Of a DNA stretch of 64,000 nt, positions 33,973 to 44,900 are shown piece by piece. The position numbers were made by a program, and so were the translations under genes. Position 1 is the first letter of the stretch, and each line of letters begins with the position of its first letter. Below the pieces are notes generated by a model, which saw nothing but the letters and a program-made list of their open reading frames with translations, was not told where the DNA came from and did not search any database. The stretch comes from Kappaphycus alvarezii (Eukaryota; Rhodophyta; Florideophyceae; Gigartinales; Solieriaceae), in contig NADL03000594.1 of NCBI GenBank assembly GCA_002205965.3, positions 310,001 to 374,000 on the forward strand, in the 5' to 3' direction.

Positions 33973-35560
33973 GTGAACCGGTTCACAAAATATAAACTAG
34001 TTCTAATTTCTTGAAGCCAGTTCCGAAAATATAACGTGGTTCACAACTTTTGGAACTGGTTCAAGAATTTTTGAACTGATTCACAAATTCTTGAAGTGGC
34101 CCCAAAAATATAAACTAGTCCACTAATGTTTGAACCGATTCAACTTTTCTTAACTGACTGAATAAAAATAAACAAGTTCACAATTTCTTGAGCCGATTCA
34201 ATTTTTTCATGGTTCGCAACTTTTGCAACCGGTTCAAATTTTCTTAACTGGTCCAGACATTTTGAACTGGTTCACAATTTTTTGAACCGGGTCAATTTTT
34301 TTTAAACAGGTTCCAAAATTATTTACGTCAATAGTTCAGAAAAAATAGACCAGTGCCTCATTCTTGAGCCGGTTCAGATATTTTGAACTGGTTCAAAACT
34401 TTTTCAGCCAGTTAAATTTTTTGTAGCTGGTTCATAAAATATAAATCAGTTCCAAATTATTGAACAGGTTCAGAAATTTTGAGCTGGTTCACAACTTTCT
34501 GAACCAGTTTAAAATTTTTAAACTTGTTCAAAAAATGTAAACTACTTAAAAATTCTTGAACCGGTTCAATGGTTTTAAACTGGTTCCAAAAATACAAAGT
34601 ATAAAAAAATTCTTGAACCGGGTCAACTTTTTCAATTGGTTCAGAAAATATAAAATAGTTCCAAATTTCTGAACCGGTTCAACGTTTTTATCTGCTTCAA
34701 GAAAAGTAAACAAGATCACAAATTATTGAAATGATTTAGAAAATTTGAACCGGTTCAAAAAGTTTTTAAACCGGTTCAAGTTTTGTAACCGGTTTATAAA
34801 AAATAAAGCAGTTCCAAAATTCTTGACCCGGTTCAAAACTTCTGAACTGATTCACAAAATTTGGAACTTGGTCATGAATTGTTGAACTGGTTCAATTTTG
34901 GCGAACTTTCTCAGAAAATATAAACCTGTTTACAAATATATAAACCTGTTTACAAAATTACGAACTGGTTTAGAAGTTATAACCCAGTTCAAGAATTTTT
35001 GAACCACTTCAATAAAAAATAGTAAACCAGTTTACATGTTCTTGAACAGGTTCAGTTTTTTAACTGATTCAGGAATTTTAAACTAGCTCGCAAATTCTTG
35101 AACCTTTTCAGAAATTAAAAAAAAATCAGAGACTCTTGAAGCTGTCCCCTAATTTTGAACCACTTCACAAATTCATAAATGAGTACAATTATTTTCCAAA
35201 TGGTTTAATTATTATATATCAGTTCAAAACGCTTGACCCGTTCCATTTAAGGAGGTCAGAAATTATCGACCAGTTCCGATTTAATGAATCAGCTCTGAAT
35301 ATATAATGAAGTTCGCATCTCTATAGACCACTCTGTTTTCAGCTAGTTCGCAAATTTATGAAGCAGTTCTAATTTTTTCGAACCAGTTCATAATTTGTAA
35401 ATAAATAGCAGGATCAATGAACCAGTTCAAATTTCAGGAATCAGTTCACAAATTATAATCCATTTGAGACTTTCTGAACCATTTCAAATATTTGGGATTC
35501 TGTTTACACTTGATACATTTGTTCATAATGCATAAACCAGTTCCCAGACTAAACAAATGG
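33973..35560. repeat. palindromic GAACCGGTTC satellite, ~20-23 bp period
   Basis: About 1.6 kb in which an imperfect palindrome of the type TGAACCGGTTCA recurs every 20-23 bp, separated by AT-rich spacers such as CAAAATTTT or AAAATATAA. Exact GAACCGGTTC occurs at 33975-33984 and several more times (near 34560, 34670 and 34750). Most units differ by one to three bases. Roughly 70 units fit, and order fades after about 35.1 kb. It does not code. The short unit, the continuous degenerate spacers and the variable palindromes make it a minisatellite or satellite. Confidence 0.9.
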
Positions 35561-38500
35561 CTCAAAAAATTTGCAGTCAGTTTTAACATCCGTGATCAAG
35601 CTCGCAATTGACAATTCATTTCTAAAAAGAATGAATCGGCTCATACAATTCCCATCCACTGTCGTATAACGTGAGTTTTTTAGGCATGAGGTGGCACAAA
35701 CTGAGCTTTATCACGCGGTTATCAATTTTCTAAATGGCTTCATTTTTTTAATGATTTTCAGAGCTCTTCGGATTTTAAATGCCCTCAGTAAGGGAGGTAC
35801 TCACTAGAAAAAGCGTCCCTTGCTTCTTTCGAAGTTCTCCACCTGTCTAGACTTTACGTGTCCGTAAGTATACATTGTACGGTACCAGTGCCAGGGCTTC
35901 CTTTGGAAAGACTTCGATCATTTCATGTTGGTTTCGGAGGATACACGGTGGGAATATGGTGGATATTTTCCCTGTTGAAATCGTATTCGGCGCAATACGG
36001 ATTTAGTCGTGCTTCTCTAACCATGCAAAATTTCAGCCCTTTTGTAGCACCTACGAATTTCCAGCCTGCAATAAATATAAATTAATTTGTATAAAACTAT
36101 AAAAATACACCATAAAATTTTCTAGGCAATAGTCCCTTGGAGTGATTCCAGAAAAGCGCATGATAATAGAATTAAAGCGGGTAATAAGTACACTATGACA
36201 CTCCGTGTATATTCTAAATGAAAATGACGAAAACCCCATCCTTTATTCACTCCAAAGAAAAACAATTGAGTGCAATCACAAATTTTCTTCGAAATAAAAA
36301 ACCAAGCAGAAAATGCTTATTTCTGATTGTGAAGTGGGATTTGCTGCGTTAATTCGGCACCGCAACAAAGTCACTGATCTAGAACACAAACTGTCGCGTC
36401 GGGTTCCCCCGCCCTCCGATAAGCCCCCAATTTAGATTTCCAACCACTGGCTTTCGATTCCCCGGGTCCGCCTTCCCCCGTTACAATCTGCATCATACAT
36501 GATCTTCTCTTGAGCATCGCAGAAAATTTCATACATATTTTTGAGTCATTAGAACGATGATTTACCGACGCATTAGTTACACGATTTGGTCGTCTCTGGC
36601 GAACGCTATCGTGTCCCTTACACTTGTGCACGTGTCCGATGTGGTCCACTTGATTAGCACTTAGCAGGCAATATAGTCGGTTCCTGCACTGGCCCACCGA
36701 TACTAATGCAGTAGAGTATTATTACTACTAGCTTAAAGTGTACCAAACATGCGTTCTATAAAAATATTTCGATAAATTGACAAAATATTTCTGAATAGAA
36801 CCGAAACACCTTGAAATGTATAATATGAGTATTTAAGACTTCATCTCTTCCTCTGGTTCGTCGAAGCGTCGCAGAAAACATCTATGTCGATGGTCTGCGG
36901 AGGCATATAGGATCTTGAAACCTCTATTTGCAACAACCATTGAACTATCCATAAATGCCTCTTCAGATTGGTTATGTAAAGTTTCACATCAGAATGGTTT
37001 CAAGAAATCATCCGTTCAACCATACAATATCTACATTCGCAATGATCACCACAAATTTCAGAACTAATCTCTTTTTAATGCGGGTAGTGCAAATAAAAGC
37101 CAGTTTGAAGCTATCCAAGCTCATTAATAGGGCAGTCAGCTCCTTCCATTGAAGTATGGCAGCGAGAAACAGCAGGATCTCGGATTCGATTTGACAAAAA
37201 AATTGGAAAATGTAAGCTTATTAATGTATGAATCTCGTATGGATAGTAAAAAATAAACTTAGTCAGCTACATCGAGACAATTAATTATTTAACATGACCA
37301 CTTTCGAAAATTTTCTTGTCGCAAGCATAGAATGCGTAATTTGTGTATTCAGATTCATATCCTTTCAGAAAAGACAATGATAAGAGAACATGGAAAGTAA
37401 CTATTTCTCCTTAACTTATTTCGGAGATTCGTGCCATTTTTTTGACGTACGAAAGGGAGCTTCGTTTGAATGTAGAGGAAGTAATAGATTGAAGTGAGCC
37501 CACATTCAAAAGGCGAAGAATAGCCAAAGGAAAATTTTGATTTGGTAATATTTGACGTTGAAGTCATTGAAAAGTTTTTCGGACGTATGGAATCCCATCT
37601 GCATAAAATATATGGAATTCAATTGACTCCTATGAAAAGATTTCGAATGGGAACTTTTTACCAGAATAGCGGTAAAAGTAATCAGGCACTACTAATACAT
37701 CAATTTTTAAAGATAATATTTTATTAATCTCTAGCCTTAGTTACTACATAAACAATAATTTATGTGTAAAAGAATGTTCTACTGATGCACCACTAAGATA
37801 CTTCAAAAATTTTTATCTGGTAATTTTATTATAAAGTTGTGTCATTTTTTCATTCAATTTCGAACCAAGCTGTAATTTTATGAAATATCCAAAAAATTGC
37901 CCGTGAATTTTTTTAGTTCAGATTATGTTGGTAATAAAAGAGTAATACTGCCATTTTGGTGACAAAACTGCTTTCTTTTCAGTAGTACTGTGTTTTCTTC
38001 TGACCAATTCTGTTGAAAATATCAGAATCTTTGAATTTGATAAAAGTATCTAATATGTTTATTTTATCTTGTTCGATAATCATGGGCCAAGAAGTTTACA
38101 ATGAAATGATTTTGAAACAAATAATGAAAGACCATAACTTAAGAATCTGTTTCCGTTAAAATTAGAACTATGTTTACAATAATGTAGTTACGATTCGAAC
38201 GTTTCCGGATACCTTTCATTCAAAAAATATAGTCATTCAAAAAATTTGCTCACTGAAACTACCCGTAATTTTGAAACAAGCATTTCCTCGATATGTTTAA
38301 TAATTTATTTCCAACATTCAATTGTTTTGACTAAGTAGAACCTAGTAATAGTGTAAGAAAATGGCCCAGAAAATTTTCTCTGGTTGCAATCCTCGACCCC
38401 AAGAATAACACAATGACGGCGAAATCAGATTAACCCAGGCCTTTAAAAACTGTCTATACTATGCTTTGGCTGGAATCATTGGTAACTTTTGGATTTTAAA

Positions 38501-38899
38501 AACATGTTTTCTCTGTATGATATTCAATTTGGTCTATACCAACCGTGCTTACTAATTAAATATATTTAGGGCACGGAAAACATCTCCACTTCTGGGCTAG
38601 AACGATGGAATATTATTTGTCGAGTGAGATCTCGAAAAAACTGTTCTCGAAAATTTCACCTATTCCCTGTGAAAGGTGAGTGTCGTTTAGATAAACACTA
38701 TTTACCAGTTCCCATGTTCGTCACTCGAACATCTAACATCTTAGTAATTAATTTTCAATAGAATGGGCAGCTGTTTTGACGTAAATAAAGATAGGCGGAG
38801 AAAATGGAATTTGCTAAGATTCCTTCCGTAACTCGAGTCAGAGATGACTAGAACATAATCCGATATGCGTCAATGGTATCTGCATTCAAACTTCCTTCC
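35561..38899. other. gene-free stretch with a small GC-rich island
   Basis: AT-rich sequence, apart from about 36380-36700, where GC-rich DNA carries a 108-codon minus-strand frame (36697-36371). This peptide is basic with GEGGPGESKASGW near its end and has no recognisable domain. Its composition differs from the neighbours and could reflect an insertion. Nothing else is readable. Confidence 0.4.
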
Positions 38900-38999
38900 G
38901 CAAAAAGCTGTTTTCCTCTACCACCATCCTTGATGGTAAACAACAAGACTTCTTCTTCCGTCTAGATGAATGTCGTATGACACGTTTCGGCTTGGCTGA

Positions 39000-39941
39000 G
39001 AAGCCCGTATTTGTAGAGCGCCGATATTTTAGTCGGAGCTTCCCTTTGAAAAGACTCTCCACAACAATGGAGTGACTCGCTGGTGGTTCATATCTCTACA
39101 CATCCTTACCACATGGTTTGTCAATCTTTACAGTGCACTAGTACATCTGTGATACTGTAAATACCATAAACAGGCCTCTCGAGAAAAATTTTCCTTACAA
39201 TATAGATTTATGGCTGCGACATGTTGCTAAAATCTTCTGGTGGGGGGGACACATCCCGTTGCGAATATTTGTTGGTTCTTTGAATTGCACTGGGTTCAAA
39301 ATTACGGAACCTTCTTCTAACGAAGTTTCTAGCTTCTCCACGTTCTACAATAGGAAAGGGGGTTTTGCAATGGATACAAAGGTAAAATGTGATTCCTTTT
39401 ATTGTTTTTCTTTTTATCTTGCTTATCGGCAGGATCCATATATAAAAGTACGACTTTTTCAGTGACTAATCTCAGATAGCTACTTTTAAAGAATGAGGAT
39501 GGGTTACTGGATGTATTTTCGATCGTGGCAGGCGATGCTTATATATGTAATAACATATTTATTACTCCTTGTTCGGGACGTATGCTTTCTGCGGCCAAGG
39601 ATTACTTTAACTATTGCGATTAACCATCCAGAGTAAATATCGAGCTGAGCTTTGGAATGCTTGTTGCAAGATGGTCTGTCCTATGGATACCACCTCGTTG
39701 TACACTGAAAACAAATGCGAAATTCATTGATAGTTTTCGCAAACTGCATAACTTATAATCAGAAACTTCAATCATTCTGTATCCCAAAACATTCCATCTC
39801 CTTCCAGAACTAATATTTTTTCATCGTAAGTCAGAAGATAGGGCATCTCATTTACAAGACAACTTTGATTTACAATGGGAACTGCAAAGAAGACGTCGAG
39901 ATCTGAAATCAATCGAACTACTTAAGTATTTCACGGACTAG
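39000..39941 (+). pseudogene. Harbinger transposase (DDE_Tnp_4 type), left copy
   Basis: DDE superfamily cut-and-paste transposase in pieces. In order one can read WLRHVAKIFWWGGHIPLRIF, FVGSLNCTGFKITEP, TFYNRKGGFAMDTKVKCD (39259-39465), EDGLLDVFSIVAGDAY, SAAKDYFNY, then RVNIELSFGMLVARWSVLWI and FRKLHNL. Each block has its partner in the minus-strand transposase at 43403-44900 (ALDSIAIKI, HFNRKDFL, GLLAGFWIAADDAY, SIAKDCFNYW, RIFIEQAFGILVARWGVL, KLHNIVID). The usual first aspartate (GALDG) reads SLNCT here, while the aspartate of GDAY and the glutamate of NIELSFG are kept. A stop follows KLHNL and others interrupt, so the gene is dead. Confidence 0.75.
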
Positions 39942-40140
39942 ATAGAGACAAAAATCGAAGGAGATCACGAGTTTGATAGAGAACAGTGCAGAGTAACATG
40001 GAACGTTTGCACAAATAAAATACATTAATCTTCGTCTTGTGGAGCATTAACATTGCTGGAGAGTTATTATCTCTTAAACTGCTCGTAGTATAATTGCCTA
40101 TCATTTTACGCACCATCTGGAGACGTCTTTCAATTAATTG

Positions 40141-41800
40141 CTACATCGTCTTATAGTTTGATAGCTTGGAATGATCCCTTCGAATACTCTGCATGGTAGG
40201 CACTGCATTTTTTCTTAGTTCCATTAAACTTGACATAGCCGATGCTACTTTTATTTCATTTTCTAGCACCATTATTTTTGAGTCTGGTGCGATTCGATCT
40301 TCTTGGATTACGATAGGCTGCGGAGACTTTCTTGTTGCAGCCAATTCAGAAAAAGCAGTAGCTGCAATAGACTAAATTTCCCTGTCTCATTTTCATTTGC
40401 GCCTGGACATGGTCTGTGGGTGCGTATGATCGATTCTCATCGAGGTCTCCTACTTTAACTTCTATTTGTGCGTTTACACGCAGTCCTCTCAATACTGCCT
40501 CATGACTTGGATGTATTTTGGAAAAGAGTGAATACAGCGCAAGGAGTAATCTCCGGGGGTAAAAGAAGTAAATGCTAACGGATCACTCTGACCAGACTTG
40601 GAGTAGTTCTGGAGGTCAACTTTGTAAGCTGATATCATTTTAGTCCACCTTTTCTTCCAGCTCCTTGCCATTAATTACATAGATATGCTTCGTTGGATCA
40701 CACTAGTTCCTTCCCCATTACTGTGTCGGTATACCCTTTTTGAGTCGATTGTGGTTGTCTGGAAAACCATGGGATAGATCTGATTTATCTTCCAAGAGTA
40801 AAACACCCAAACGTTCCCCCATCACACTGAAAGAGTTCTTTTCCCATAATAGCGTCAGCTTCCTCCAGAACATCAGGTTTGAACGGTTCTTGGTTGAACA
40901 TTTCAAGTAATTCATGAGCAAAGTGATCGTTACTATCAGCATCCAGCTGAGCTATACATTTGATACGATGACACATCCTCTCGACTATCATTTTATGTAT
41001 GGAGTCTGTAAGAACATGGCAGAGATGGACTGTCTCATTTCGCTTCCAGTCCAGTGTCCTCGTTTTCAACAAATCAGCGCGACTGGAATTGACATGTATG
41101 GTGGGATCCACCATTATTTACCCCGCCACTTCTTGGAAATATCAATGATAGTATAGTTATCTGTTATTCCTGCCTATTCAACCCTATTGGCTAGAAAATG
41201 ATTTGTTACTGATCCTAAAAGTCCAATTCTGCGTAAAGGAGAGGAAAAATCGGCTTGAGATAATGCTAGAGGACGCTTTGTGAGTGTAAATGCAGACTTA
41301 GGTGTTCCAGGGCTTACTGATACAAATGATGCGGAGCTGGTACTTGTACGAGTATTTGATAGATACCATGATAATATCAGATGTGGTGGGTCGAGAGAGG
41401 CTGATACTGGCAGTTCATCACTGCTTTTGGGGCCTGGAGATGAAGAAAAATTGGCTAGAGGTGTATTTTGATGTGTTATTGAGCTGGTAGAGAATGTTGT
41501 AGTAGTGGATGTGGCATTACATCGCGTGGGTGAATGGGAGTTTCCGTGATCCTATCCTTTTAACGCGGTGGAGGGTAATTTGTTTTAGTTTCTGCATGAT
41601 TCCAATATGTAGTATCGCGCTGCAGGTTGTCAATGGACCAATATCAGACAATTGTGGGGAACAGTTTAACTCCGCTATCCTGATGCTTCAAATCGCGGCC
41701 ATTATGGACCAATCATTTCAACTGCGATTCAGTAATCGGGATTTCATGTCGTGTTTGAGTTCAGGATTTGCAAGAAAGGGTTCAGCAAGTCCCATGTGGT
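40141..41800 (-). pseudogene. Harbinger Myb/SANT-like DNA-binding gene, left copy
   Basis: On the minus strand a Ser/Thr/Pro-rich start (about 41.2-41.6 kb) leads to RTLDWKRNETVHLCHVL (start of a Myb/SANT-like domain), then a block IVERM..AQLDADSNDHFAHELLEMF and FKPDVLEEADAIMGKELFQ (41114-40785). The last blocks line up with RADLEASRHDPFSEEFIELF and FEPTLPEPIDRITEDLWSQ of the + strand gene at 42166-43320. Such partner proteins are thought to bind the element ends and carry the transposase into the nucleus. A 130-bp dispersed repeat sits in the gene, a stop closes the frame at 40785, and the rest (about 40670-40141) continues in other frames. Confidence 0.65.
40705..40835 (-). repeat. dispersed repeat, copy C
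   Basis: Reverse-complement copy of the repeats at 5335-5465 and 28900-29030. Read on the minus strand it runs from GGGGGAACGTTTGGGTG to GTAATGGGGAAGGAACTAGT. It is flanked by similar words (ATGGGAAAAGAACT before, ATGGGGAAGGAACT at its end), and the right-hand relative of this gene has no clear counterpart. Both points suggest insertion or local duplication. Confidence 0.7.
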
Positions 41801-41922
41801 GCAATTAGCGTCGCTCCAACAAAATAAAATAAGGAATGGAAATAAAATATAATCCCGTTGGCAGCCATTGATTGGCCATGCGTTACGTTCGCCGTCCATA
41901 TTTTATATCGGCGCTTTCATAT

Positions 41923-41961
41923 TTGCGGGACTTGCAAAGCCGATCTTTGCAAGTCCCGCAA
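41923..41961. repeat. perfect 17-bp inverted repeat between two Harbinger elements
   Basis: TTGCGGGACTTGCAAAG (41923-41939), a 5-base spacer CCGAT, then CTTTGCAAGTCCCGCAA (41945-41961), an exact reverse complement. Weaker mirror similarity goes on outside the arms (ATCGGCGCTTT on the left, the reverse of AAGCGAT on the right). It lies at the mirror centre between two divergent DNA-binding genes, so it is probably two terminal inverted repeats facing each other. It could also form a cruciform. Confidence 0.9.
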
Positions 41962-42165
41962 GCAATTTAAGCGATAGTATCCATATCATGCTCTGTTTGA
42001 TCTGGATTTAGTGCTGTAAACGCTTTCGATTAAACGAACAGGTTCGCGCAACAGTGTTCACTTTTAAATTTTCCCGTTCGCCTCTCCTATCCGTACCACA
42101 AATCACCTCCGCAACGACATAATCTCAACTTCCACTCACATCCATCACAACCCTACCACCGTTCC

Positions 42166-43320
42166 GTGTTTTGCACCGGTATGCTGTACAGGCACCTACT
42201 CGAGCGCGAACAGGCCTCGATTCCGTCATGGACCGATCGTTCCAATAACGGCTCTCCGTCTGGGAGCGCCGCCAAAACCGATCTGGATTCTCGGGCCAAC
42301 CCTTCCCCAACCGCATCGGATAACGCAAGCACATTTCCTCCATCTCAGAGTCAAGTTGAAGTTCCGGATCGCGGCATTGACATGGGTACGCGCGCCTTGT
42401 CTACAGAAGATCCATCTCCGCCAATATTACCAACGTTTTGTTTACAGCCCAGGAAGCTATCACGGGCTATACAGTCCAGTGCTTTATGACGTCCTGGCTT
42501 GTATAGATCTGACACGAAGGCCGTTTTGACGGCAAGACTAGCTCAGGCTCGAGTAGATAAATGCACCCGTATCAGCCGGATTCCTCCGAATGGGAAAATT
42601 GTCATTGCGTCGATCCGTCGATGCAAGCCAATCTTTCCAAAAGTGGTACTGCACGAGTCTGCACACCGAATTAGAGTAGATATTAGATTGGCAGATTTTG
42701 CGATGCCGTAGTCGATGTAAGGCATCAGACCGTATTACAACGAATGTACCAACGTGGCAAGAGCAGGGCAGATTTAGAGGCGAGCCGGCACGATCCCTTC
42801 TCTGAAGAATTCATAGAACTGTTTAACTCGGAGGACTTCGAGCCAACCTTACCGGAACCAATCGATAGAATTACTGAAGATTTGTGGAGTCAATTCGACC
42901 CCACCTTACATCCAAATTTCCGGGATGGACGACTCTTAAACAACGATAGACGGTGTTCGTACAAACTTTACGTCATCCGGGCAGAGCGATCCCGATTGCT
43001 TCGAATCATATACAAAATGAGATGGCGCAATTTCCGACCTACACTGCTTGTTTGCGCAATACACCAGCTTGGATTGTGTTCTCCGAACAATTCCACAAGT
43101 TGCCAGAGTGGAAGCCGGAATAGCGTCTTTAGATTTAAACAGAATTGAAGCAGCGCCAAACCGAATGTCTGCCAGAAAGGGTCATAGGGATGAAGTAATC
43201 CATTCTGTTGCCGCTGCTATATCGAAAATAGGCGGAACCAGCAGAAATACTATACCAATAGTGATTCAAGACTCACCCCATGCCGTCGAAAGCGACAATA
43301 TCAAGAAGCTGGAGGAATAG
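42166..43320 (+). pseudogene. Harbinger Myb/SANT-like DNA-binding gene, right copy
   Basis: The first frame (42166-42489) is Ser/Pro-rich (ANPSPTASDNASTFPPSQSQ) and probably disordered. After a frame change a basic segment RLAQARVDKCTR follows (42499-42711), then a frame at 42744-43148 with RADLEASRHDPFSEEFIELF and TEDLWSQFDPTLHPNF, and a last frame (43048-43320) ending in NIKKLEE. The same blocks appear in the minus-strand gene at 40141-41800. By context it is the DNA-binding partner of the transposase at 43403-44900. At least three frame changes or introns separate the pieces; no convincing splice sites were settled, so it is called a pseudogene. The Myb/SANT call is inferred from the relative and the context. 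Confidence 0.6.
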
Positions 43321-43402
43321 TCTAAAGTGGCGTCAACAGTTAGAAATTTATGCAAATAGAAAGTGATATCCAGAATTAAATTGATGAATTGGACAGTCGT
43401 AG

Positions 43403-44900
43403 TCAAGATCCGAGCCTGTAAGCAAGAAATATCATACTTAAGAAAATCCTGAAAAGAACTAGGAAGAGTATTGACAATGAAATTTTCCATACATTTAGTA
43501 GCGAAAGTTTGTAATCGGACAAGGGAGGACGCCTCCCAGTCGCTTCTATTTCCAATGTAATATCCTGACGTAGTGATGAATCAAGGTCACGGCGGCTGCG
43601 GTGCAACATCTTATCCAGGCCACATTCGTCTTGTAAATATACATTGCGATCTGCGAGCTCGTTTTGAGAATTATCGTCAAAGCCAGAGGGAGTAGGGACA
43701 TCTACTCCGCCAATGCTGTCAATGACAATATTGTGTAGTTTGCAAAAACACAGTAATTACCTTCGCATTTTGTTCCAAGGGGCAAACAGGCGGGGTCAGA
43801 AGCACACCCCATCGTGCAACTAGAATTCCGAAGGCCTGTTCTATGAATATCCTTGCGTATGACTGCCATTAGTTGAAACAGTCTTTCGCGATAGACAGAT
43901 CTCTTCCAGGCCGATGCGTTAACACCTTGTTTAAACAGTTATAAGCATCATCAGCAGCTATCCAAAAGCCTGCCAGCAGACCTCCTTCTTGTGTACAGGC
44001 TTGGAAGGCTTTTTATTGAGTACGCCACGCTGTCATGCGTAGAACTGGCGGCGAGTCATGAAATGAATGTAAGGCGGTATAATGAATCGCACATAGCTTG
44101 ATTGTTCAATGCAAAAAGTCCTTTCTATTGAAGTGGGTGGAAGAATTGGGCACACCCCAAGCCTGGGGCTCTTTAATCTTGATAGCTATACTATCAAGTG
44201 CTCTGCAACACGTCTGTAGAGCACTATTACCACCACGAGAAAAAGTATCAGCGGCACACCGCAACCAGGATTCGTTCTTGTACGGAAACGATATATCCAG
44301 GTCCTGATCAAGAAGCCATATGGTATCGTCAACATAATAGTATAGAGAGTTTGTAGATATTCCATGAGCTAGTGCTATGACCAGTTAAGACCCAGAAGCA
44401 CTAGTGGGCAACTTCGTCGATACTTCATCTTCTAGAGCCATTCTTCGGCCAGCAACATGTAAACGTCATGCTGAATGCAATAAAATTGCTTAGAAAAGAT
44501 TCAAGCGTTCCAGTAAGCATAGCCGGAGAAATAGAACACTCCTCTTGGGATAGACCGCTCACCTCGTCCGTGACCCCCGAATGGCAGTACTGAGTACGCC
44601 GCCAGAGAAGTCATGAGTATACTCTCTGCCTTTGTGCGTGCTCAACTTACAACGCACCCAATTGTGCCGTGATATGGTTGGTCAATGCCCTCTTGCGGAC
44701 TGATCATAGCGTTAGGTTAACCGGGGTGCATGAAAGACACGCCCATTATCTTGTTCGATAAAAACGCGCGCTCTCTTCATTCGTGAAGATCCCATATCAT
44801 TCGCTAAATTCTGAAAGTTTTTTGAATGCAAAGTACATAATTTGCGCTCTATAGCGTATATATATCTGTCACATTTACTTTTTTTGTTGGAACAGCCCAT
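43403..44900 (-). pseudogene. Harbinger transposase (DDE_Tnp_4 type), right copy
   Basis: Cut-and-paste DDE transposase on the minus strand. Starting from MGCSNKKSKCDRYIY (44900) one can follow YYYVDDTIWLLDQDLDISFP, NESWLRCAADTFSRGGN, RALDSIAIKIKEP (first catalytic aspartate), HFNRKDFL, GLLAGFWIAADDAYNCLNKV (second aspartate), GRDLSIAKDCFN, ARIFIEQAFGILVARWGVLL (catalytic glutamate), then KLHNIVIDSIGGVDVPTPSG and LHRSRRDLDSSLRQDITLEI to a stop at 43403. All three acidic residues seem kept. A few in-frame stops and a frame shift just before KLHN break it. Order and spacing are those of PIF/Harbinger nuclease genes. Confidence 0.85.

Larger units (their letters stand above)
38900..41941. mobile_element. 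Harbinger element, left member of mirror pair
   Basis: A decayed PIF/Harbinger element of about 3 kb: transposase on the + strand (about 39000-39941) and its DNA-binding partner on the minus strand (about 40141-41800), convergent. The right end is the left arm of the palindrome at 41923-41961. The left end was not found. It is older or more damaged than the right member: the gene for the DNA-binding protein carries the 130-bp dispersed repeat and several stops. Confidence 0.7.

Noticed and set aside
33973-35560. CRISPR-like array
   Set aside because: Unit is about 21 bp with no fixed repeat and no unique spacers of constant length; everything else in the window is eukaryotic transposon DNA.
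36390-36480. tRNA-Ser-like sequence on the minus strand (AGTGGTTGGAAATCTA)
   Set aside because: No acceptor stem closes around it and the T-arm consensus GTTCGA is absent, so it cannot be folded as a tRNA.
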